Assembly: GCA_903926695.1 (NCBI GenBank)
Contig: CAIYKK010000745.1
Location: 1 to 7,620, forward strand
Direction: 5' to 3'
DNA: 7,620 bases
Origin: an uncultured Burkholderiales bacterium
Lineage (GTDB): Bacteria; Pseudomonadota; Gammaproteobacteria; Burkholderiales; Burkholderiaceae_C
The translations under genes and the position numbers were made by a program. Positions 1 through 7,620 of the stretch are shown in pieces. The notes under the pieces were generated by a model, which saw only the letters and a list, made by a program, of their open reading frames with translations, did no database searches and was not told the origin of the DNA. Numbering within the stretch: position 1 is the first letter of the stretch; the number at the start of each line of letters is the position of its first letter.

Positions 1-131
1 ACGTGCAATTAAGCAGCGAGTGCGAAACGTTCGTCGTTTGCAGTTAGTTTGTTTGAATCAGTTTTACGAGCACACCCAGCTCGACATGCACCACACCGCG
101 TCCGAACCCACGTCGAAACCAATGCAGCCCC
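1..131 (-). ncRNA. ssrA: tmRNA (transfer-messenger RNA), 5' part; 3' end beyond the left edge
   Basis: tmRNA enters ribosomes stalled on broken mRNA, donates alanine, and then serves as message for a degradation tag. On the minus strand the RNA starts with GGGGCUG at 131, followed by the conserved UUUCGACGU tRNA-like segment and GGUGCAUGUCGAG, which closely matches the E. coli tmRNA 5' region leading into pseudoknot 1. The tag reading frame is complete: resume codon GCA at 41-39, then AAC GAC GAA CGT TTC GCA CTC GCT GCT and stop TAA at 11-9, giving the tag ANDERFALAA. The ALAA end is the ClpXP/ClpAP degron, and the whole tag is of the type known from betaproteobacteria. Only about one third of the RNA is in the window; the downstream pseudoknots and the 3' acceptor half lie to the left. 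The 5' end at 131 is placed by homology with E. coli; the mature end is normally made by RNase P. It lies 12 bases after the stop codon of the upstream HAD phosphatase gene. Confidence 0.96.
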
Positions 132-143
132 AAGCTGACTAGT

Positions 144-809
144 TTAAGCCATTTTCAGCAGATTCAACAGGCCGCCGGGCGTGGAAATCGTAAAGTCGGC
201 GTTCCAGTGTGCCGTATCGGTCATCGAGCCCAAATAACCGTAGGCCGCCGCCACGGTCGGCATGCCTGCAGCGCGGCCTGCGACGATGTCGCGCTCGTCG
301 TCGCCGACGTAGAGGCAACGCTGCGGCGCCAGTCCAAGCTGGCGCGCCGCTTCAAGCAGGGGCGCGGGGTGCGGCTTGGCGTGCGGCGTGGTGTCGCCGC
401 TGATGATGGTCTGCGCTGTGCAAAACAGCGGCATCGCCCGCGTGAGCGGCACGGTAAAACGGGCCGATTTGTTGGTGACCACGCCCCATTTCAGGCCGCT
501 CTGGCCAATGCGCTCGATCAGTTCGGCCACGCCGTCGAACACATAGGTTTGCGCCACCAGCCGCGCTTCGTAATTGGCAAAAAACTCTTCGCGCAGCGCT
601 TCAAACTGGGCATTTTCGGGGCCGAAACCAAACGCGACAGCGATCATGCCGCGCGCGCCCGCGCCCGCCATCGGGCGGTACAGCGCCTGGGGCAGCGACG
701 CCAGCCCTCGGTCGGTGCGCATTTTGTCGGCGGCGGCGCCGAGGTCGGGCGCGCTGTCAATCAGGGTGCCGTCGAGGTCGAACAGCACGGCATCAATATT
801 CTGGAGCAT
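144..809 (-). CDS. HAD-family phosphatase, Gph/MupP-like (phosphoglycolate phosphatase or MurNAc-6-phosphate phosphatase)
   Basis: This 221-residue cytosolic HAD hydrolase removes phosphate from a small metabolite. Four HAD motifs are visible: DLDGTL (nucleophile D11, acid/base D13), T112 in GVVTNK, K145 in HAKPHP, and GDDERD (D170, D171, D174) for magnesium binding. The cap lies between residues 20 and 90. Automated pipelines would call this phosphoglycolate phosphatase (Gph). However, the cap segment with AGARGMIAVAFG, followed by FEALREEF and WGVVTNKSARF, resembles, from memory, the Pseudomonas MupP family (MurNAc-6-P phosphatase of peptidoglycan recycling) more than E. coli Gph. MupP is also encoded directly after ubiG in pseudomonads. 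Substrate is therefore undecided. The start is fixed by the nucleophile at residue 11, which leaves a normal short N terminus; the Shine-Dalgarno sequence is poor. It follows ubiG by 35 bases on the same strand with no terminator between, so the two are probably cotranscribed, and ssrA begins 12 bases after its stop. Confidence 0.9.
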   Translation of the reverse strand: MLQNIDAVLFDLDGTLIDSAPDLGAAADKMRTDRGLASLPQALYRPMAGAGARGMIAVAFGFGPENAQFEALREEFFANYEARLVAQTYVFDGVAELIERIGQSGLKWGVVTNKSARFTVPLTRAMPLFCTAQTIISGDTTPHAKPHPAPLLEAARQLGLAPQRCLYVGDDERDIVAGRAAGMPTVAAAYGYLGSMTDTAHWNADFTISTPGGLLNLLKMA

Positions 810-844
810 GAAAAACCCAGGGTCGAGGTAAAAAGGCGGGCCGC

Positions 845-1552
845 TCAGGCTTTGCGGGTCGCGATGAGGTAGTTCACGCTGGTGTCGGCGCTAAGCCAGT
901 AGTGGCGCGTGAGCGGGTTGTATTCCATACCTTTGGATTGCCGCAGGTCGAGTTCGGCGGCGCGGCAGTAGCGGGCCAGCTCGCTGGGTTTGATCAGCTT
1001 GGCGTATTCGTGCGTACCACGGGGCAGCATGTTGAGCACGTATTCAGCGCCGACGATGGCGAGCAAAAAGGCCTTGGCGCTGCGGTTGATTGTGGAAAAA
1101 AAGACGTAGCCACCGGGTTTGACCAGCGCAGCGCAGGCTTTAACCACGGACGACGGATCGGGCACGTGTTCGAGCATTTCCATGCAGGTGACCACGTCAA
1201 AACTGCCGGGCTGCTCGGCGGCGAGGGCTTCGGCGCTGATTTCGCGGTACTGCACGCCATCGGTTTGAGCTTCGAGCGCATGGAGCTGGGCTACACGCAG
1301 GGCCTTGGTGGCCAGATCAATACCCAGCACATGAGCGCCCTTGCGCGCCATCGAATCGGCCAGAATGCCGCCGCCGCATCCCACGTCCAGCACGCGCTGG
1401 CCTTTGAGGGCCGTCAAACCGTTGATCCAGTCGAGCCGAAGCGGATTGATCTCGTGTAGCGGGCGAAATTCGCTGTCCTTGTCCCACCAGCGATGGGCCA
1501 GATCGGAGAATTTTGCCAGTTCGGCCGGGTCGAAGTTATCAGTTATAGACAT
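845..1552 (-). CDS. ubiG: Ubiquinone biosynthesis O-methyltransferase
   Basis: UbiG uses S-adenosylmethionine for both O-methylations in ubiquinone synthesis (the catechol intermediate after the first hydroxylation, and the final demethylubiquinol step). The 235-residue length is normal for the family (about 240). The N terminus has the UbiG signature around residues 14-40, including HRWWD and FRPLHEINPLRL. The class I methyltransferase fold follows: motif I VLDVGCGGG at 54-62 binds SAM, D79 in GIDLA is the acidic residue for the ribose, and the MEMLEHVPDP segment (124-133) is typical. The C-terminal half has LPRGTHEYAKLIKPSEL (176-192) and ends in YLIATRKA. The likely ribosome site is AAGGA at 1567-1563, ten bases before the ATG. 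It lies directly behind the ompA terminator and 35 bases ahead of the HAD phosphatase gene, with which it probably forms a two-gene unit. There is little room for its own promoter; a GATAAT box just before the ATG is discussed under findings. Confidence 0.97.
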   Translation of the reverse strand: MSITDNFDPAELAKFSDLAHRWWDKDSEFRPLHEINPLRLDWINGLTALKGQRVLDVGCGGGILADSMARKGAHVLGIDLATKALRVAQLHALEAQTDGVQYREISAEALAAEQPGSFDVVTCMEMLEHVPDPSSVVKACAALVKPGGYVFFSTINRSAKAFLLAIVGAEYVLNMLPRGTHEYAKLIKPSELARYCRAAELDLRQSKGMEYNPLTRHYWLSADTSVNYLIATRKA

Positions 1553-1574
1553 GGGGCGATTATCCTTGAGACGT

Positions 1575-1601
1575 AAAAAAACCGCGCCACAGCGCGGTTT
1601 T
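1575..1601 (-). terminator. Intrinsic terminator after the OmpA-family gene
   Basis: A perfect 10-bp stem (AAAACCGCGC at 1578-1587 with GCGCGGTTTT at 1592-1601) closes a 4-base loop (1588-1591). Read on the minus strand, the stem runs into seven consecutive T residues (1581-1575). It begins 19 bases after the OmpA-family stop codon and ends only seven bases before the ubiG ribosome-binding sequence. The A/T ends of the stem also give a partial T run on the plus strand, but no plus-strand gene precedes it, so the minus-strand reading is the functional one. Confidence 0.93.
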
Positions 1602-1620
1602 CAGGTAATCCTAAAAGGAA

Positions 1621-2259
1621 TTACTTGGTGCTTTTGCCAACCACTTCGATTTCGACGCGGCGGTTTTTAGCGCGGCCTTCGGAAGTCTTGTTGTCAGCCA
1701 CAGGCACTTTTTCGCCCTTGCCTTCGGTGTACACGCGGTTTTTCTCGATGCCCTTGGTCACCAGATAAGCCTTGACGGCTTCTGCACGGCGGATCGACAG
1801 CTTCTGGTTGGAAGCATCGCTGCCGACGGAGTCGGTGTGACCCACAACGATGATCGTATCCAGGTTGATGCCCTTGACCTTGGTCACCAGTTCGTCCAGC
1901 TTGGCTTTGCCTGCTGGCTTGACCACGGACTTGCCGGAGTCAAAGAAGGAGTCAGAAGCGTAGGTGATTTTCATGGGTGCAGGAGCAACCACAGGAGCAA
2001 CCACGGGAGCCACTGGCTTGACCACCACAGGAGGCGCGACAACCACAGGCACTGGAGGAGGAGCAACGATTTCACCGTCGCAACCCTTGGCTGCCGTTGC
2101 AGGCGTCCAGTTGGCACCGCGCCAGCACAGATCACCAGCGCCGTTTTTCCAGTTCAGTTCGCCGTTGCCACTTTTCCAGTTGTCCACGGTTTGCGCACCA
2201 GCGGCGGTAACAAGCGCTGCGGAAGCAAACAACATTGCCACTTTGTTGAGTTTCTTCAT
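1621..2259 (-). CDS. ompA: OmpA-family outer-membrane/peptidoglycan-binding protein (short, no beta-barrel)
   Basis: This 212-residue exported protein probably tethers the outer membrane to peptidoglycan. In order it has: a signal peptide (MKKLNK, hydrophobic 8-20, cleavage probably after A22 in AGA-Q); two adjacent 9-residue tryptophan repeats and a partial third (W28, W37, W46, plus W51); cysteines C45 and C60, which could form a disulfide; a Pro/Val/Ala linker (about 66-95); and an OmpA C-terminal domain (about 97-208). In that domain, D143 in GHTDSVGSD and R158 in LSIRRAEAV match the E. coli OmpA residues D241 and R256 that bind diaminopimelate. The 8-strand barrel of enterobacterial OmpA (about 170 residues) is absent; this short form is common in Burkholderiales. 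The start is supported by the signal peptide and by GAGGAG at 2269-2264, four bases before the ATG. It is likely monocistronic because a strong terminator follows. The symbol is used as in related genomes; it is not an orthologue of full-length E. coli OmpA. Confidence 0.93.
   Translation of the reverse strand: MKKLNKVAMLFASAALVTAAGAQTVDNWKSGNGELNWKNGAGDLCWRGANWTPATAAKGCDGEIVAPPPVPVVVAPPVVVKPVAPVVAPVVAPAPMKITYASDSFFDSGKSVVKPAGKAKLDELVTKVKGINLDTIIVVGHTDSVGSDASNQKLSIRRAEAVKAYLVTKGIEKNRVYTEGKGEKVPVADNKTSEGRAKNRRVEIEVVGKSTK
1979..2068 (-). repeat. Low-complexity Pro/Val/Ala linker coding repeat
   Basis: Roughly 30 codons of the OmpA-family gene are built from repeated GTN, CCN and GCN codons, with recurring units such as GGAGCAACCAC on the plus strand. 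They encode the flexible spacer between the N-terminal repeats and the peptidoglycan-binding domain. Such tracts can vary in length between strains. Confidence 0.7.
2128..2181 (-). repeat. Two tandem 27-bp repeats encoding W-K-x-G-x-G-x-L units
   Basis: Within the OmpA-family gene, two contiguous imperfect 27-base units (2181-2155 and 2154-2128) encode NWKSGNGEL and NWKNGAGDL. A degenerate third unit follows immediately (CWRGANW). The first 12 bases of each unit (AACTGGAAAA plus two) are nearly identical. This looks like an in-frame duplication retained in the mature N terminus, just after the signal peptide. Confidence 0.8.
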
Positions 2260-2346
2260 GATTCTCCTCTAGAGAAAGGCCGCAGACTTGCTGCGATTAT
2301 TAAAATTTACACGCCCCCAGTGACCATCACCCAAGGCGTTACATTC

Positions 2347-2374
2347 ATTGTGCCACACCCACCTTGGCTATCAA
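2347..2374 (-). promoter_or_regulatory. Candidate sigma-70 promoter of the OmpA-family gene
   Basis: On the minus strand a TTGATA -35 box (2374-2369, five of six consensus bases) is separated by 16 bases from CACAAT (2352-2347, four of six), which is preceded by TGG, an extended -10 element. Transcription would begin near 2340, giving a leader of about 80 bases, as is usual for OmpA-type messages. A small hairpin (CGCAG/CTGCG, 2281-2295) lies in this leader upstream of the ribosome site. An alternative A/T-rich -10 (TAAATT at 2309-2304) has no good -35. Prediction by eye only. Confidence 0.4.
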
Positions 2375-2408
2375 GCTAGCCAGCCGCTTCAGCTGGCGCA
2401 GAGCCAAG
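2363..2408. repeat. Nested inverted repeat in the ompA-gyrA divergent region
   Basis: An outer 7-bp inverted repeat (CTTGGCT at 2363-2369, AGCCAAG at 2402-2408) encloses an inner perfect 6-bp one (GCCAGC at 2379-2384, GCTGGC at 2392-2397, 7-base loop). The outer left arm overlaps the candidate ompA -35 box. No T tract follows on either strand, so it is not an intrinsic terminator. It may be an operator-like site, or chance symmetry. Confidence 0.45.
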
Positions 2409-2462
2409 TTTCTTTAAAATATGTTGCAGGTCAGCCACAAATCAAGCTCTTGAAACAAGCCT

Positions 2463-2468
2463 TAAAAT
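2463..2468 (+). promoter_or_regulatory. Candidate -10 box of gyrA
   Basis: TAAAAT matches five of six bases of the sigma-70 -10 consensus and would place the gyrA transcript start near 2475, giving a leader of roughly 43 bases. No convincing -35 lies 16-18 bases upstream. A second TAAAAT at 2415-2420 is an alternative, also without a good -35. Gyrase promoters in E. coli respond to supercoiling through the -10 region, so a weak -35 is not disqualifying, but this call is tentative. Confidence 0.25.
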
Positions 2469-2478
2469 CGCTCCCTTT

Positions 2479-2496
2479 CTCAAGAAAAATCTTGAG
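2479..2496 (+). promoter_or_regulatory. Hairpin in the gyrA 5' leader
   Basis: A perfect 6-bp inverted repeat, CTCAAG (2479-2484) and CTTGAG (2491-2496), surrounds an A-rich 6-base loop. It sits 21 bases before the gyrA ATG and 12 bases before the weak AGG ribosome-binding core at 2509-2511. A second repeat with the same arms (TCAAG/CTTGA) is at 2442-2453. Role unknown. Confidence 0.45.
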
Positions 2497-2517
2497 CTAC
2501 TCTCCTTCAGGCCCTTC

Positions 2518-5186
<2,669 letters not shown>

Positions 5187-5190
<4 letters not shown>

Positions 5191-5759
5191 AAAAACTCAT
5201 CACCGCACTAGCTTTGGCTGGCCTGGCCTGCACCACGGCTCTTCACGCCCAGACGGCTGACCCAAAACTGGAATGGGCCGCCAAAGTTATCGCCCTGCAG
5301 CAAGGCCCGGAACTGGACAGGCTGGTCGGTCAGCTCGCTGGCAGCAGCACGCAGGAACTGATCGCCAACTGGGCGCCCAAGCTCGAAGCCAACGTGCCCA
5401 AGGCGCAGCAGAAAAAAGCCTCCGACGACCTGAACGTCGAACTGAAAAAATATGCCACCGACGCCAACCAGCTCATCAGCAAGCAGGTCGCCAAAGTCAG
5501 CACCGAAGTTCTGGTGCCCGCCTACGCCGAGCGCTTCACGCTCGAAGAGCTCAAGCAGATTGCGGCGTTTTTTGAATCCCCCGCCATCAAAAAGTACCAG
5601 ACCGTGGCGCCCGAACTGGGCAATGGCTTCGTTCAAAAGCTGGTCGATGCGTCGCGCGCCGATGTGCTGGCTCGCGCCAAACGGTTTGACGACGCCGCGC
5701 AGAAAATCGTGGGCGGCCCAGCCGCCGCGCCCAAGGCCAGCAAACCAGCGCAGAAATGA
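5187..5759 (+). CDS. Exported DUF2059 domain protein, function unknown
   Basis: This 190-residue protein is predicted to be periplasmic. It has a signal peptide (MKK, hydrophobic 4-19, cleavage probably after A21 in LHA-Q). The one cysteine in this segment (C15) does not sit in a good lipobox, so a lipoprotein is unlikely. The mature part is mostly helical and charged. Residues about 85-150 carry the DUF2059 pattern: an aromatic/basic stretch, then [17 protein letters not shown] (116-132) and a conserved FVQKLV segment. The C terminus is a short Ala/Pro/Lys tail. No catalytic residues are recognisable and the family has no established biochemical role. The start overlaps the gyrA stop as ATGA and its own stop overlaps serC in the same way, so it is probably translated by coupling; only a weak GAAAG precedes the start. 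Linking an envelope protein so tightly to two cytosolic enzymes is unusual but may only reflect operon packing. Confidence 0.88.
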
Positions 5760-6862
5760 CGCGGCCATTTAATTTTTCAGCCGGCCCCGCCGCCCTGCCC
5801 GAAGAAGTCCTGCAGCAGGCCGCCAGCGAGATGCTGGACTGGCACGGCAGCGGCATGAGCGTGATGGAAATGAGCCATCGGGGCAAAGAATTCATCTCCA
5901 TTTACGAGCATGCAGAAGCCGATTTCCGCGAACTGATGGCGGTTCCCCAGAACTTCAAAATCCTGTTCATGCAGGGCGGTGGACTCGCAGAAAACGCCAT
6001 CGTGCCGCTGAACCTGTCACGCGGCGGCGCAGCTGATTTTGTCGTGACCGGCAGCTGGAGCAACAAATCGCAAAAAGAAGCGCGCAAATACTGCGATGTG
6101 CAAATTGCCGCCACCAACGAAGGCAGTCAACACACCAGCATCCCGGCGCCCGGCAGCTGGCAGTTACGCGGCGATGCCAGTTACGTGCATGTCTGCACCA
6201 ACGAAACCATCGACGGCCTGGAGTTTCACGACTTGCCTGACCTCAAAGCGCTGGGCTGCGACGCGCCATTGGTGATCGATTTTTCGTCCCATGTCGCCTC
6301 GCGTGCTGTGGACTGGTCGCGGGTTGGCCTGGCTTTTGGCGGTGCGCAGAAAAACCTCGGCCCCGCTGGCGTGACGCTGGTCGTTGTGCGCGAAGACCTG
6401 CTCGGCCACGCGCTGGCGATTTGCCCCAGCGCCTTCAATTACAAAACGGTTGCCGACAGCGGCTCGATGTACAACACGCCGCCGACGTACTCGATTTACA
6501 TCGCGGGCCTGACGTTTCAGTGGCTCAAGCGCCAGCAAGAAGGCGACGCCAGCGGGATCGCTGCAATTGAAAAGCGCAATATCGCCAAAGCCCGGCTGCT
6601 GTACGACGCGATTGACAATTCTGCGCTGTACTTCAACCCGGTCAGCCAGGACTGCCGCTCGCGCATGAATGTGCCGTTTTTCCTGCGCGACGCGTCGCGC
6701 AACGAGGCTTTTCTGGCCGGAGCCAAAGCGCGCGAGCTGCTCCAGCTCAAGGGCCACAAGTCCGTCGGCGGCATGCGTGCCAGCCTTTACAACGCCATGC
6801 CGCTGGCTGGCGTGCAGGCCTTAGTGCGCTACCTGCAAGAATTTGAACAACAACACGCTTGA
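5756..6862 (+). CDS. serC: Phosphoserine aminotransferase
   Basis: SerC is a PLP enzyme that converts 3-phosphohydroxypyruvate and glutamate to phosphoserine, the second step of serine synthesis; it also acts in pyridoxal phosphate synthesis on the 4-phosphohydroxythreonine branch. The 368-residue length is normal (E. coli 362). Visible hallmarks: [11 protein letters not shown] at the N terminus, R42 in SHRGKEF for substrate binding, the glycine loop FMQGGG, W in [11 protein letters not shown] stacking on the cofactor, CTNETIDG, an Asp in VIDFSS, the PLP-binding K199 in [11 protein letters not shown] (E. coli K198), and [11 protein letters not shown], whose Asn and Thr come from the partner subunit. 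The C terminus has [10 protein letters not shown]. The ATG overlaps the stop of the DUF2059 gene as ATGA and has no recognisable ribosome site, so coupling is likely. It precedes pheA by three bases, as in the pseudomonad serC-pheA arrangement. Confidence 0.98.
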   Translation: MTRPFNFSAGPAALPEEVLQQAASEMLDWHGSGMSVMEMSHRGKEFISIYEHAEADFRELMAVPQNFKILFMQGGGLAENAIVPLNLSRGGAADFVVTGSWSNKSQKEARKYCDVQIAATNEGSQHTSIPAPGSWQLRGDASYVHVCTNETIDGLEFHDLPDLKALGCDAPLVIDFSSHVASRAVDWSRVGLAFGGAQKNLGPAGVTLVVVREDLLGHALAICPSAFNYKTVADSGSMYNTPPTYSIYIAGLTFQWLKRQQEGDASGIAAIEKRNIAKARLLYDAIDNSALYFNPVSQDCRSRMNVPFFLRDASRNEAFLAGAKARELLQLKGHKSVGGMRASLYNAMPLAGVQALVRYLQEFEQQHA

Positions 6863-6865
6863 GAC

Positions 6866-7620
6866 ATGACTGCCAACCTCGCTGATTTGCGCGTCCAAAT
6901 TGACGCTTTGGACAAAGAATTGCTCGCCCTGCTCAACCGCCGCGCCTTGGTGGCCGAGCAGGTTGGCGAGGTGAAAAAACGCGAGGGAACGCCTTTTTTC
7001 CGGCCTGACCGCGTCGCCCAGGTGATCGAAAACATCCAGAAAAGCAACCAGGGGCCGCTAAAAAACGAGCATGTCGCCGCCGTCTGGCGCGAAATCATGT
7101 CGGCCTGTCTGGCGCTGGAGTCGCCCATTCGGGTGGCTTACCTTGGCCCGGTCGGCACCTTCACCGAGCAGGCTGCGCTGCAGTTTTTCGGCGCCAGCAT
7201 CGAGCATGTGCCCTGCGCGAGCATTGACGAGGTGTTTCGCGCCACGGCGGCGGGCAGCGCCAGTTACGGCGTGATTCCGGTGGAAAACTCCACCGAAGGC
7301 ATGGTGTCGCGCTCGCTGGACTTGCTGCTGAACTCGCCGCTGCACATCGTGGGCGAAGTCAGTCTGATGGTCAAACACAACCTGCTGCGGCTGTCGGACT
7401 CGCTGGAACGCATCGAGGCGGTGTTTGCCCATCCGCAGGCGCTGGCCCAGTGCCAGGGCTGGCTGAACACACATTTGCCGAATGTCGAGCGCCGCGCCGC
7501 CTCAAGCAACGCCGAGGGCGCCCGTCTGGCCACGACCAACCCGGCCTGGGCCGGTATCGCCAGCGAGCGCGCCGCCAGCCAGTTTGCATTGCACACGGCG
7601 GCGCACGCGATTCAGGACGA
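6866..7620 (+). CDS. pheA: Bifunctional chorismate mutase / prephenate dehydratase (P-protein), 3' end beyond the right edge
   Basis: PheA rearranges chorismate to prephenate and dehydrates this to phenylpyruvate, the committed route to phenylalanine. The frame is open from ATG 6866 to the window end: 251 codons plus two bases, with no stop. The AroQ-type chorismate mutase domain is residues 1-85: LRVQIDALDKELLALLNRR (8-26), then EVKKREG, FFRPDR and WREIMSACLALE (74-85). The prephenate dehydratase domain starts with RVAYLGPVGTFTEQAA (89-104) and includes VENSTEG (139-145), AHPQALAQCQGWL and SSNAEGARLA. The end of this domain with its catalytic Thr-Arg-Phe motif and the C-terminal ACT domain that senses phenylalanine lie outside; about 110 more residues are expected. 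The start is firm because the serC stop TGA is in the same frame two codons upstream; its ribosome site is weak. Position 50 is Val where E. coli chorismate mutase has Glu52 (see findings). Confidence 0.96.
   Translation, partial: MTANLADLRVQIDALDKELLALLNRRALVAEQVGEVKKREGTPFFRPDRVAQVIENIQKSNQGPLKNEHVAAVWREIMSACLALESPIRVAYLGPVGTFTEQAALQFFGASIEHVPCASIDEVFRATAAGSASYGVIPVENSTEGMVSRSLDLLLNSPLHIVGEVSLMVKHNLLRLSDSLERIEAVFAHPQALAQCQGWLNTHLPNVERRAASSNAEGARLATTNPAWAGIASERAASQFALHTAAHAIQD

Noticed and set aside
207..872. Plus-strand open frame opposite the HAD phosphatase
   Set aside because: Arg/His-rich shadow with no fold signature; the minus-strand frame has all four HAD motifs.
1575..1601. Terminator hairpin as a bidirectional or plus-strand terminator
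   Set aside because: No plus-strand gene reads into it, and the seven-T run is on the minus-strand side.
5229..5233. Cysteine 15 of the DUF2059 protein as a lipoprotein attachment site
   Set aside because: Residues before it (G-L-A) do not fit the lipobox, which wants Leu/Val/Ile at -3; an ordinary signal peptidase I site follows at A21.

Overview
The window is a stretch of core chromosome from a GC-rich betaproteobacterium, most likely Burkholderiales and probably Comamonadaceae. This is inferred from the gene order, the tmRNA tag ANDERFALAA, the short barrel-less OmpA-family porin-like protein and the style of the encoded proteins. I see no phage, transposon, CRISPR or defence genes, and no rearranged or broken gene. 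The only genes cut are at the two edges: ssrA on the left and pheA on the right.

Left half, all read leftward (minus strand): an OmpA-family outer-membrane/peptidoglycan-binding protein (2259-1621) ends in a strong intrinsic terminator. It is followed by ubiG (1552-845, ubiquinone O-methyltransferase), a HAD phosphatase (809-144, annotated here as Gph/MupP-like), and then, only 12 bases further on, the 5' part of ssrA (131-1), the tmRNA that rescues stalled ribosomes. The tmRNA is easy to miss because it is not a protein gene, but its 5' end and its whole tag reading frame are visible.

Middle: a 258-base divergent intergenic region (2260-2517) holds the promoters and leaders of ompA and gyrA and several inverted repeats.

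Right half, all read rightward: gyrA (DNA gyrase subunit A, complete), a small exported DUF2059 protein, serC (phosphoserine aminotransferase), and the first 251 codons of pheA (chorismate mutase/prephenate dehydratase). The genes are packed tightly: two consecutive 4-base ATGA stop/start overlaps, then a 3-base gap. This matches the start of the gyrA-serC-pheA-(hisC/tyrA)-aroA-cmk-rpsA supraoperon known from pseudomonads, with a periplasmic DUF2059 gene inserted. tyrA/hisC, aroA and rpsA would be expected beyond the right edge.

The most useful points for a second look are the ssrA gene abutting the HAD gene, the likely MupP (cell-wall recycling) identity of that phosphatase, the ubiG start directly behind a terminator, the tandem tryptophan repeats in the OmpA-family protein, and the uncharacterised DUF2059 protein translationally coupled between gyrA and serC.
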